A stretch of DNA of 53,003 nt from Planctomycetota bacterium (lineage in GTDB: Bacteria; Planctomycetota; Planctomycetia; Pirellulales; Pirellulaceae): contig VGZA01000041.1 of NCBI GenBank assembly GCA_016872775.1, positions 1 through 53,003 on the forward strand. Direction: 5' to 3'. The position numbers were made by a program, and so were the translations under genes. Below, one piece after another: positions 6,972 through 15,373 of this stretch (within the stretch, counting starts at the first letter, position 1; every line of letters starts with the position of its first letter). The notes beneath the pieces are model-generated. The model was not told where the DNA came from. It saw nothing but the letters and a program-made list of their open reading frames with translations, and made no database searches.

Positions 6972-9518
6972 TCATTTCGCCCCCTGGTCTGGCAACTCGG
7001 CCGGCCCATCTTTGCTGGTGGTCAGCTGCTGCAGCACCTCGAACGGCGGTTCCCACGATTCAGCGCCATATTCGCGCGTCGTGAAAAAGTTGAACAGATA
7101 GATTCCGTCCGCCCGTTGCCGTTCCAGGTTCCCGGCCGCCTCGCGGTATTTGGCCGCGGTCAGGTACTGTTCCTTCGAACCACCCTCGGTGCACTCGATC
7201 CCGCCGTAGACCGGCACGCTTCGGATGGCGGATTTCCATTCCGCCAGCGACAGATCGTAGCGCGTAAACAGAAACTCGGACACCGTGACAAAGTTGATCC
7301 AGCCCCGTTCGACCCAGAGCGGCACATCGCAGCCAAGGGCCTTGGCCGACGCGGGGGTCGGCGGTGTCCGGCCGAAATTTGACGGAACGCGGACGGCGAG
7401 CACCATCCGTCGGCGCCGTTCCGTGCCGACCTGATCGACCATCGTCCTCACGCGCTCCACCAGTGCGTTCATCCATGCGCCCCGCTCTTCCAGCGTTCCG
7501 TCCTGAAAGAACGCCGGGAAGCGATTGAAATCGAGCTCGATGCCATCCGTGTCGTAACGGCGCAGCGCTTCTTCGATCAGTCGAGCGACGTAATCGCGCA
7601 CGGCGTCGTGCTTGAAATCAAGCGCCCCTTTGCCCAGCCGGTATTCCGGGTGCTCGGCCCAGAACTGTGTCCTCAAGAAGTCGTCTCCGTGGTCGTCATT
7701 CATGCGAAAGGAGAGCAATGTTTCACGCCCTTGCCGCCGCGATTCCGCGATCAGCAGTGCGTAGGGATCGACGCCCGCGTCGTAGAACCGCTTCAGGTTC
7801 TCGTAGAGTTGCTTCTGGGTCGGCGGCCATTTCGCCTTTTCTTCCGCCGTGGAGTTGTATCCGCGTTGCGTGCCGATCCGCGTGGGGTAGTACATGACCT
7901 GCGCATTGACGCAGAGCAGAATCGTGTCCACCTGACTGCCCGGATAGGCGACCTCCGCGACCAGCTTCCGCACATCCTCCACGGTGATCGCCACCGGCCC
8001 CTTGCCACCGGCCCGAGTCGTCATGCAGGAGTCCCCGTCGAAGTTATAGAGCACACGGCGCTGCGGTCGTTTCGCCGGGACTGGCAGCGCGACGCGCGGT
8101 TGACGCGCCCATTCGACCTGTCGATGCACGGACGCCGCAATGCGGTCCTCGATCTCTCCCGCCCAGCGATAAGCGGGCCTGCCGTACTCGTAGAGATTCG
8201 AGCCACCCTCGTAGCCGCCTTCCTCCCAGACTCTCCGCGACGGTATGTAGGCGATCATGTCGTCCGCATAGCCGCAAACCCAGGTTCCCGGTCCGAACTC
8301 GCGCTTGAATCGCAATGCGTAATCCACAACCGTCTCGGCACCCATACCGATCATCAGCATCTGTTTTCCCAGACGCCAGGCGTGAATCGGATAAGGATAG
8401 GCGGCGGGGAATTTCTCGCCCTTGTCGAGTTTCTGCAGCAATCGCGCCGCCCAGCGGGCCCGGATCGCGTTATCGCCCTGCATCGCCTGATGCAGTTCCT
8501 CGCGCGAAATCACCTGCAGGTACGGCAAATCGATCAACTCGAATGCCGTGTTCAGTTCGGGATCGATCCGCGGCAAATCAGGCTTCAGCGCTTCCTCCAC
8601 GGCGACCGCAAGCTGATGCCCATAGTTCTGGCACAGTTCGACCGAACGGCGCGGCAGCGGATTCTGGTCGCCACCGCAGGTATTCACGAACATCGCCATT
8701 GTGCCGGGATGTTTCGCCTCGATCTCGACTTGAGCGAAACCAGGATAGTCGCCACACCAGGTGAAGAAGCTCAACGTCGTCGGGTGGCAGGCATAACCAA
8801 ACAACACGGCCGCCAGCTTGCCATCGGGCCGAGCGACCGTGAGGATCGGCACGCTGTGATCGACCGGACCAACCAGCGGCTCGCCTTGCGCAATCTTGTC
8901 CGCGACCTCGGCTTCCTTGTTGTTGCGACGGTTGACCGCAAAGGTCGCCCGCCCCTCCCCCATCCGCAATTCCGCCGGCGCGAGATTCTCCAGCGATTGA
9001 CCGACCAGCGAGACCATCCGATCCACCATCTGGTTTGTATATTCTTTTACCAACTGCTCCTGCTCGGCTTCCACCGGATAGTAATCGATCAGATCATCGC
9101 CAAGGCGCGGTCCGCAATGATTGTGAGAGAACGTCACCATCACCTGGTGCCGTTCGAGCCCATACTGGATCTGCAGCCGCGAAAAGACGCGATCGCTCAT
9201 GCTCTTGGGCACGCCCTGGAAATCACTGGTGACCAGGACCACGCGGCGCCCCGTGGAATCCTCCAGCGCGAGAGCCTTCATCCACAGTTCGTGCAGCTTG
9301 CCGTCCGGCGGTCGCTTCGATCCGTAGCCGGCCAGCCAGACCGGAGTCTCCGGCGTTATGACCGCTTTCGCCAGGCCCGCTTGCCAAGTCGCTTCCTCGG
9401 CGCGGCCGGGCCTGGTCGGCACAATAGCAAAGCCGATCCAAAAACAGACCGCCGTCATGGCGACGTACCGAATCCAATGCACCACGGCGATTGATTTCAT
9501 CAGCAGTCTCCGATTCAT
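6972..9518 (-). CDS. Secreted neutral ceramidase-like domain fused to a glycoside hydrolase-like domain
   Basis: About 848 residues from the ATG at 9518 (MNRRLLMKS); another in-frame ATG lies at 9536. A signal-like segment covers residues 15-40. The first half (about 45-470) matches neutral/alkaline non-lysosomal ceramidase-like proteins: AGLAKAVITPETPVWLAGYG, SHNHCGPRLGDD, FGYACHPTTLSFF, NTCGGDQNPLPRR and IGMGAETVVDYALRF. The second half (about 490-840) resembles GHL10/DUF187-type TIM barrels: TDGIELDFNRFPAFF with acidic residues at a strand end, LLSFRMNDDHGDDF and VYGGIECTEGG. One protein would thus hold an amidase-like and a glycosidase-like unit. The real substrate may not be ceramide, since this family in Planctomycetes is poorly studied. 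Confidence 0.8.
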   Translation of the reverse strand: MNRRLLMKSIAVVHWIRYVAMTAVCFWIGFAIVPTRPGRAEEATWQAGLAKAVITPETPVWLAGYGSKRPPDGKLHELWMKALALEDSTGRRVVLVTSDFQGVPKSMSDRVFSRLQIQYGLERHQVMVTFSHNHCGPRLGDDLIDYYPVEAEQEQLVKEYTNQMVDRMVSLVGQSLENLAPAELRMGEGRATFAVNRRNNKEAEVADKIAQGEPLVGPVDHSVPILTVARPDGKLAAVLFGYACHPTTLSFFTWCGDYPGFAQVEIEAKHPGTMAMFVNTCGGDQNPLPRRSVELCQNYGHQLAVAVEEALKPDLPRIDPELNTAFELIDLPYLQVISREELHQAMQGDNAIRARWAARLLQKLDKGEKFPAAYPYPIHAWRLGKQMLMIGMGAETVVDYALRFKREFGPGTWVCGYADDMIAYIPSRRVWEEGGYEGGSNLYEYGRPAYRWAGEIEDRIAASVHRQVEWARQPRVALPVPAKRPQRRVLYNFDGDSCMTTRAGGKGPVAITVEDVRKLVAEVAYPGSQVDTILLCVNAQVMYYPTRIGTQRGYNSTAEEKAKWPPTQKQLYENLKRFYDAGVDPYALLIAESRRQGRETLLSFRMNDDHGDDFLRTQFWAEHPEYRLGKGALDFKHDAVRDYVARLIEEALRRYDTDGIELDFNRFPAFFQDGTLEERGAWMNALVERVRTMVDQVGTERRRRMVLAVRVPSNFGRTPPTPASAKALGCDVPLWVERGWINFVTVSEFLFTRYDLSLAEWKSAIRSVPVYGGIECTEGGSKEQYLTAAKYREAAGNLERQRADGIYLFNFFTTREYGAESWEPPFEVLQQLTTSKDGPAELPDQGAK

Positions 9519-9556
9519 TTGCGGATGAACCCGCATTCATTTGCGGATGAACCCGC
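9513..9556. repeat. 22-bp perfect tandem duplication over the start of the ceramidase-like gene
   Basis: Two adjacent 22-bp copies, 9513-9534 and 9535-9556, each containing TTTGCGGATGAACCCGC. Each copy carries a reverse-strand ATG (9518 and 9540), but the two are in different frames, and a further in-frame ATG arises at 9536. The right copy also forms a hairpin (TTTGCGG, loop, CCGCAAA) at 9540-9559. It probably arose by slippage, and it alters the leader and start-site choice of the minus-strand gene. Confidence 0.75.
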
Positions 9557-9598
9557 AAAATCTCCGATGGACAATGGGAGCGCACGACGCGATCTTGC

Positions 9599-9628
9599 TT
9601 GATCCATCGACGAACGGCGATGTATCAT
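9599..9628 (+). promoter_or_regulatory. Candidate sigma-70-type promoter for the DUF1501 operon
   Basis: TTGATC (9599-9604) and TATCAT (9623-9628) are separated by 18 bp and lie 32 bp upstream of the start codon at 9661. Each hexamer matches four or five consensus positions. It is the best pair by eye in a short divergent intergenic region; no experimental support. Confidence 0.4.
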
Positions 9629-9660
9629 AACTCCTAATGCGATTAGATTGGAGCATGGGC

Positions 9661-11154
9661 ATGCACCGATTCCGAGATCCGAAGGAGCGTTCGACGCCCC
9701 GCGAGCGATTGGTTCACCCAGAGTTTTCGCGCCGTTTGGCGATCCAGGCCGGCGGGATTGGACTCCTGGGTCTGGGCATGAATCACCTGACGGCGTTACG
9801 GGCCAGCGAAGAAGGCGCCGCGATTCGGGCGACGGCCAAATCGTGCATATACATCTTCTTGTCTGGCGGTCTTTCACAGCACGAGAGCTTCGATCCGAAA
9901 CCGGAGGCGCCCGAGGATGTGCGCGGTGAATTCCGGCCGATCGAGACGCAGACGCCGGGGTTGCGGATCTGCGAGCATCTGCCCGGCCTGGCGCAGCGGA
10001 GCGGCAGCTGGTCGGTCGTGCGCTCTTTGACGCATCCCACCAACGATCATACGCTGGGACATTTTTTGATGCTCACAGGGCGCAGCATCCCGTCTCCTGG
10101 ATACCGTGGAGACCGGCAACCGCGGCCTTCCGACTGGCCTTCGATCGCGTCGATCGTGGGGGACGCCCTGCCGGCACGCAACAATAATCTGCCGCCGGCA
10201 ATCGTCTTGCCGGAACGGCTGGTGCATTGGTCGGGGGGTGTTATTCCCGGTGCTTACGGCGGGTTGATGGGTTCGCGCCGCGATCCGTTCTTCATCGAAG
10301 CGTCGCCTTACGGTGACCCGTTCTGGCGCGGCGCTTATCCGGAATTTACTTTTGCCAACGAAACGAAAAAGCCGCCTAAGCAGCCCGATCAACGGGTCTA
10401 TCAGGCGCCAAGCATTTCGTTATCAAGTGATCTGACGGCGCCGCGAATTGCGACACGCACCGACCTGCTTCGATCGCTAGACTCCCAGCGGGCGGAACTG
10501 GAACGTTCGGCCGTAGTGCAGCGCTACGACGAACATCGTCAATCGGCGATTTCTCTCTTGGCTTCGCCGAAAGTCCGCCAGGCTTTGGACGTGACGCGTG
10601 CGGACGAGCGGACGCAGGAGCGCTACGGCCGCAATAGTTTCGGCTGGTCGCTGCTGATGGCCTATCGGCTGGTGGAAAGCGGCGTCAATATGGTGCAGGT
10701 GAACCTGGGGAACAACGAGACCTGGGACACACACGGCGACATTTTCCATCGCCTTAAGGATCGGCTTTTTCCACCTACCGATCGAGCGCTTTGCGCTTTG
10801 CTCGATGACCTGCAGGGCAGTGGGCTGCTCGACAGCACGCTGGTGGTGATGGGGAGCGAGTTTGGACGCACGCCGAAGTTGTCGACGTTGGCCGAATCGT
10901 ACCCGATGGCGGGACGCGACCACTGGGGCGCGGTGCAGAGCGTGTTTTTTGCCGGCGGCGGGGTGGCCGGAGGCCGAGTCATCGGCGCCTCCGACAAACT
11001 CGGCGCCTATCCGGCCAACAGCCCGCAAAAGCCCGAGAACATGGCCGCGACGATTTATCGCGCGCTGGGGATTCCCGAGTCGGCGACATGGCAGGACGAC
11101 AGTGGCCGGCCGAGCCATGTCTATTTCGCTCCACCGATTGCCGAGTTAACCTGA
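9661..11154 (+). CDS. DUF1501 protein, first gene of a three-gene operon
   Basis: About 497 residues. I chose the ATG at 9661 because GGAG lies seven bases upstream; in-frame ATGs at 9637 and 9655 have poorer spacing. The N-terminus has SRRLAIQAGGIGLLGLGM, a Tat-like leader with a single RR and hydrophobic core. Family marks are CIYIFLSGGLSQHESFDPKP, a WDTH motif (ETWDTHGDIFHRL), MGSEFGRTPKLSTL, and RDHWGAVQSVFFAGGG. It belongs to the alkaline phosphatase/sulfatase-like superfamily with unknown substrate. Only 4 bp separate it from the following cytochrome/DUF1549 gene, the usual planctomycetal partner. Confidence 0.9.
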   Translation: MHRFRDPKERSTPRERLVHPEFSRRLAIQAGGIGLLGLGMNHLTALRASEEGAAIRATAKSCIYIFLSGGLSQHESFDPKPEAPEDVRGEFRPIETQTPGLRICEHLPGLAQRSGSWSVVRSLTHPTNDHTLGHFLMLTGRSIPSPGYRGDRQPRPSDWPSIASIVGDALPARNNNLPPAIVLPERLVHWSGGVIPGAYGGLMGSRRDPFFIEASPYGDPFWRGAYPEFTFANETKKPPKQPDQRVYQAPSISLSSDLTAPRIATRTDLLRSLDSQRAELERSAVVQRYDEHRQSAISLLASPKVRQALDVTRADERTQERYGRNSFGWSLLMAYRLVESGVNMVQVNLGNNETWDTHGDIFHRLKDRLFPPTDRALCALLDDLQGSGLLDSTLVVMGSEFGRTPKLSTLAESYPMAGRDHWGAVQSVFFAGGGVAGGRVIGASDKLGAYPANSPQKPENMAATIYRALGIPESATWQDDSGRPSHVYFAPPIAELT

Positions 11155-11158
11155 AGTC

Positions 11159-13804
11159 ATGGTCGAGTGCAAACTGCCTTTTGTCGCGCACATTTCATGG
11201 CTGTTGGTTGCCCTAACCGCCATTCCCGTTCTGGCCGCTGACCCGCCGGCAGAGCCCGCCGCCAAACTGGATTTCGAGAGCCGCGTGTTGCCGATTCTCA
11301 AGGCACGCTGTGTCCGTTGTCACGCCGGCGCCGAACCGGCGAACGGACTGAAACTCACGTCGCGCAAGGAAATTCTGGCGGGAGGAAAGTCCGGGCCGGC
11401 GATTCGCGTCGCGGCGGCGGAGTCGAGTCTGATCTGGGAAAAACTGACCAGCAACCAGATGCCGAAGGATGGCCCGCCGTTGACCATCGAGGAAAAGGGC
11501 ATCATTCGCGCCTGGATTAATGAGGGCGCGATCAGCGCGGATGCGGACGATAGCGCCACCGTTGCCGCAGGCGAACCATCTGACGAAGCCAAGACCAATC
11601 CCGGCGATCACTGGTCGCTGCAGCCGGTACGACGATCGATCCCGCCGACGGAGGTTCGAGCGGATCGGATGCGGGATCCGATCGACGCCTGGGTTTTGAA
11701 CGCACTAGAAGGCAAAGGTCTGTCGCTGGCGGAGGAAGCGTCGCGCGTTGTACTGCTGCGGCGCTATTCGCTCAGCCTGCGTGGAGTTCCACCCGTCTGG
11801 GATGAAATCGAGGAGTACCTCGCGGACGATTCGCCGGACGCTTCGGAACGGGTTGTCGACCGATTGCTCGCCAGTCCCGAATACGGCGAGCGCTGGGGCC
11901 GGCACTGGCTCGACATCGCCGGGTATGCCGATTCGGCCGGTGTCCTTTCCGAGGATCGGCCGCTGCAGACGTCATTCCGCTATCGTGACTACGTGATCCG
12001 CGCGTTCAACGACGACAAACCGTACGACCGATTTTTGCAGGAGCAGATCGCGGGCGACGAGTTGTCCGACTACTGGAACGCTTACGAGACGATGGAGCAA
12101 CTCCCTGCGCATGTGATCGAGGCGGTCACGGCGACCGGGTTTCTGCGCTGCGCGCCGGACGCGAGCCGCCCGGACTTTTCCACCATAAAAAACGCCGATG
12201 CCCAGTATTTTTACCCGACCATCAATGACACGCTGCAGATCTTGTCGTCGTCGATCCTGGGAACGACCGTGCAGTGCGCCCGCTGCCACAGTCACAAGTT
12301 CGATCCGATTTCGCAGACCGAGTATTATCGGCTGCAGGCGATCTTCATGTCGGCCTATCGTCCGCGGCAATGGGTGCCGCAAATGGAGCGGCGCATTCTG
12401 GTTGCCACGGCCAGCCAGAAGAAAGTGGCCGACGAGGTCAATGCGGCGATCGACGCCGACGTTGCGAAGTGGAATGCGGAGTTGACGGAGCTGCGCGCGA
12501 CGTTCAAGAAGAAGCTGTTCGATCAGCGTCTGGAAACGTTGCCGGAGCCGATCCGCGCAGATCTGCGGCAGGCGTTCAGTCGTTCCAAAGAGGAACGCGG
12601 GGAGATCGACAAGTATCTGTACGAGAAGTTCAAGTCGCTGCTGGAGCCCGCGGACGCGGCGTTGGAGAAGGCGCTCGACGAGTCCTACCCGGATTACCGA
12701 GAGGAGGCGAAGCAGCGCAGGACAAGCATCGACGAGCGGCAGAAACAGCGCCGCCACTTTGATGAGATTCGCGCGTTGTACGACCTGCCGGGTCCGGTCA
12801 CGACGCCGCTGCTGCGACGCGGCGACGCATTGATGCCCGGGCCGCCGGTCGAACCGGGGGTTCCGGCCGCGTTCGCCGCGCCGGCCTCTTTCGACTGGCA
12901 GAACCCTCCCGAGGGTGCCCGGACGAGCGGCCGAAGACTGGCATTCGCGCGCTGGCTGACTCAGTCCGGCCATCCACTCCCCGCGCGTGTCCTGGTCAAC
13001 CGCGTTTGGCTGCAGCAGTTCGGTCTGGGCATCGTGGCCACTCCCGAAGATTTCGGCGTTCTGGGAGCTCCCCCCAGCCACCCGCGACTGCTCGACGAAC
13101 TCGCGAGCACTTTCGTCGATCAGAACTGGAGTATCAAGCGATTGCAGCGGCGAATTGCCCTCTCGAGTACCTACCGTCAAATCTCCAACGTCGATGCCGC
13201 GACCAGGGAGCGGGCAAGCGCGGTCGATCCAGAGAACCGATTGCTGTGGAGACAACGATTGCGGCGACTTGAGGCCGAGCCGTTGCGGGATTCGATGCTG
13301 GCCGCGGCGGGCATGCTCGACCGCCGCATGTTCGGCGCCCCGACTCCCGTGATGAGCCATCCCAATGGCGAAGTGACCACCGTGCCCGGTCCGCACGGAC
13401 GGCGCAGGTCGATTTATATTCAGGTGCTGCGGGGAAACCCGTTGACCTTGTTGCACGCACACGATCAACCGGTCATGGAAACGAATTGCGTGCGCCGCGG
13501 GGTGTCCACGGTTTCCACCCAGGCGCTTACTTTGTTGAACAGCGACACGGTTCTGGAATACGCGCGAGGTTTCGCCGACCATTTGCTGCACGGTGGCGAG
13601 CTGAAAACCGTGGAGCGCGCCATCCAGATTGCGTTGGCGCGTGATCCACTGCCGGACGATCTGGCCGACGGCGAGGAATTCCTCGCCGCCCAGCGACAAC
13701 GCTACGCGGCGCGCGGTGACGCTCCGGATGTCGCACGGCGGAATGCGCTGGCGGATCTCTGCCAGTTGCTGCTGGCCTCCAACGAATTCGCTTACCTGGA
13801 TTGA
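11159..13804 (+). CDS. Planctomycete cytochrome C - DUF1549 - DUF1553 protein
   Basis: 881 residues with a signal peptide (about 1-27). A planctomycete cytochrome C (PSCyt1) domain follows, with heme motif Cys51-Val-Arg-Cys54-His55 and FESRVLPILKARC before it. DUF1549 covers roughly 170-400 and includes a second CxxCH (CARCHSHKFDPI, near residue 373). DUF1553 fills the C-terminal part, with SGHPLPARVLVNRVWLQQFG, FGVLGAPPSHPRLLDELAS and the closing LLASNEFAYLD. A predicted coiled, charged insert lies between about 420 and 560. The protein is presumably exported and binds one or more c-type hemes, perhaps oxidising polysaccharide-linked substrates with its DUF1501 partners. That role is a hypothesis in the field, not shown here. 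Confidence 0.92.
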   Translation: MVECKLPFVAHISWLLVALTAIPVLAADPPAEPAAKLDFESRVLPILKARCVRCHAGAEPANGLKLTSRKEILAGGKSGPAIRVAAAESSLIWEKLTSNQMPKDGPPLTIEEKGIIRAWINEGAISADADDSATVAAGEPSDEAKTNPGDHWSLQPVRRSIPPTEVRADRMRDPIDAWVLNALEGKGLSLAEEASRVVLLRRYSLSLRGVPPVWDEIEEYLADDSPDASERVVDRLLASPEYGERWGRHWLDIAGYADSAGVLSEDRPLQTSFRYRDYVIRAFNDDKPYDRFLQEQIAGDELSDYWNAYETMEQLPAHVIEAVTATGFLRCAPDASRPDFSTIKNADAQYFYPTINDTLQILSSSILGTTVQCARCHSHKFDPISQTEYYRLQAIFMSAYRPRQWVPQMERRILVATASQKKVADEVNAAIDADVAKWNAELTELRATFKKKLFDQRLETLPEPIRADLRQAFSRSKEERGEIDKYLYEKFKSLLEPADAALEKALDESYPDYREEAKQRRTSIDERQKQRRHFDEIRALYDLPGPVTTPLLRRGDALMPGPPVEPGVPAAFAAPASFDWQNPPEGARTSGRRLAFARWLTQSGHPLPARVLVNRVWLQQFGLGIVATPEDFGVLGAPPSHPRLLDELASTFVDQNWSIKRLQRRIALSSTYRQISNVDAATRERASAVDPENRLLWRQRLRRLEAEPLRDSMLAAAGMLDRRMFGAPTPVMSHPNGEVTTVPGPHGRRRSIYIQVLRGNPLTLLHAHDQPVMETNCVRRGVSTVSTQALTLLNSDTVLEYARGFADHLLHGGELKTVERAIQIALARDPLPDDLADGEEFLAAQRQRYAARGDAPDVARRNALADLCQLLLASNEFAYLD

Positions 13805-13820
13805 TCGAAGGGTCAGGAAC

Positions 13821-15278
13821 ATGCCAAGCCCGCATTCGCGATCGCTGACAAACCCAACTCGCCGGGAGCTGCTGCGACAACTGGGAGCCGGTTTCGGCGG
13901 CCTGGCGATGGCGGCGATGATCGGGAGCGAACCGCGCGGCGGAAGTGTGGCGAGAGCCGCGGAATCGCGCTTCGATCTATTGCCCAAATCGCCCGCCCAT
14001 CCCGCTCGGGCCAAAGCCGTAATCCAGCTCTTCATGCATGGAGGACCTAGTCATGTCGACCTGCTCGATCCGAAACCGGAACTGACGAGTCGCGACGGAC
14101 AGCCGGCGCCTGCCGAAGTCGCCGACGATGAAAAGCGCACCACGTATCTGCTGGGCTCACCCTTCAAATTCGCTCGGCACGGTTCGAGCGGCCTGGAGTT
14201 TTCCGAATTACTGCCGCAGACGGCGCAGCATGCCGACGAAATCGCTGTCGTCCGATCGATGTTCACCGAACATCGAAACCACGAACAGGCGATCTGGATG
14301 GCCAATACTGGAATGATCGTCTCGGGGCGGCCGAACATCGGATCGTGGGTGGCGTTCGGGTTAGGCACCGAAAATCAGAATTTGCCGGCCTACGTGGCGC
14401 TCCCCGAGCCCACCGGGTTGCCAACCGACGGCTCAAGGAACTGGTCGAGCGGCTGGCTCCCACCCTTGTATCAAGGCACCGCCGTGCGCTCGGAAGGCGT
14501 ACCGGTGCTGCATTTGCAACCGTCACAGCCCCTCGGTGATGAACTGGACCTGGGCCGCCAGGAATTGCTGCGTCGATGGAATGCTCGTCACCGCCGCGGC
14601 CGCCCTGGCGAACTGGAACTCGACGCGCGGATCGCCAGTTTTGAACTCGCCGCGCGCATGCAACTCAGTGCCACCGACGCCCTCGACATCCAGACCGAAA
14701 GCGCCGCGACGCACGCGCTGTATGGACTCGACCGGGACGTCACCCGAGCGTACGGCAAGCGCTGCCTGATGGCGCGACGGCTGGTGGAACGAGGCGTGCG
14801 TTTTGTGCAGATCTTCATGAAAGGGCAGCCGTGGGACACCCATACCGGTAACACGGCAGGCACGCGCAGCTGCTGCGAACAGACCGATCTGCCAGTCGCC
14901 GGTTTACTCACCGACCTTCGCCAGCGCGGATTGCTCGAGTCGACACTCGTGCTGTGGGGTGGCGAATTCGGACGCACCCCGGGTGCCGAACAGCGCGACG
15001 GTAACGCGGCGCGGGGAAATGAAGGCCGGGACCATCATCCGTACGGCTTCAGCATCTGGCTGGCCGGTGGCGGAATCCGAGGCGGCCAGGCGTACGGCGC
15101 TACCGACGACTTTGGTTACCGAGCCGTCGCGCAACGAACCCAGACCGCCGACCTGCACGCCACCATCCTGCACCTGCTGGGACTCGACCACCAAGCGCTG
15201 ACCTTCTTCCACAACAGCCGCGACGAACGCCTGACCGACGTCTATCCGGCCAAAGTCATCCCCGAGCTCGTAGCGTAA
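13821..15278 (+). CDS. DUF1501 protein, last gene of the three-gene operon
   Basis: About 485 residues. The start at 13821 follows AGGA and lies 16 bp after the cytochrome gene; the upstream open frame to 13629 is inside that gene. NPTRRELLRQLGAGFGGLAM is a clear twin-arginine signal. DUF1501 marks are KAVIQLFMHGGPSHVDLLDP, WDTHTGNTAGTRSC, GGEFGRTPGAEQRDGNAARG and RDHHPYGFSIWLAGGG. It differs strongly from the first DUF1501 protein of this operon: GRDHHPYGFS replaces GRDHWGAV and a C-terminal AtsA-like FFHNSRDERLTDV ending is present. The two are therefore distinct subfamilies rather than a recent duplication. Confidence 0.92.
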   Translation: MPSPHSRSLTNPTRRELLRQLGAGFGGLAMAAMIGSEPRGGSVARAAESRFDLLPKSPAHPARAKAVIQLFMHGGPSHVDLLDPKPELTSRDGQPAPAEVADDEKRTTYLLGSPFKFARHGSSGLEFSELLPQTAQHADEIAVVRSMFTEHRNHEQAIWMANTGMIVSGRPNIGSWVAFGLGTENQNLPAYVALPEPTGLPTDGSRNWSSGWLPPLYQGTAVRSEGVPVLHLQPSQPLGDELDLGRQELLRRWNARHRRGRPGELELDARIASFELAARMQLSATDALDIQTESAATHALYGLDRDVTRAYGKRCLMARRLVERGVRFVQIFMKGQPWDTHTGNTAGTRSCCEQTDLPVAGLLTDLRQRGLLESTLVLWGGEFGRTPGAEQRDGNAARGNEGRDHHPYGFSIWLAGGGIRGGQAYGATDDFGYRAVAQRTQTADLHATILHLLGLDHQALTFFHNSRDERLTDVYPAKVIPELVA

Positions 15279-15283
15279 GGAAT

Positions 15284-15371
15284 GGGTTATGGGGAACGGG
15301 GAACAGTTGTTGGCTGTGGCAGGTGCCTAACGATCGCAGGCACTATACGGTATTGTTTTTCCCCGTAACCC
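15284..15371. terminator. Shared inverted repeat between convergent genes
   Basis: GGGTTATGGGGAA (15284-15296) pairs with TTTCCCCGTAACCC (15358-15371) with one mismatch. A smaller hairpin, GTGCCT/AGGCAC (about 15323-15342), sits in the loop. A T-run flanks the right arm. It lies between the stops at 15278 (+) and 15374 (-), so it may terminate transcription from both sides. Confidence 0.45.
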
Positions 15372-15373
15372 GT

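Noticed and set aside
7608-9494. Plus-strand open frame of 628 codons
   Set aside because: It lies wholly opposite the ceramidase-like gene, whose protein has clear family motifs. The plus-strand protein is Arg/His-rich with no motif, as expected for an antisense frame in GC-rich DNA.
11972-14035. Minus-strand open frame of 687 codons
   Set aside because: Opposite the cytochrome/DUF1549/DUF1553 gene; no family features and biased composition.
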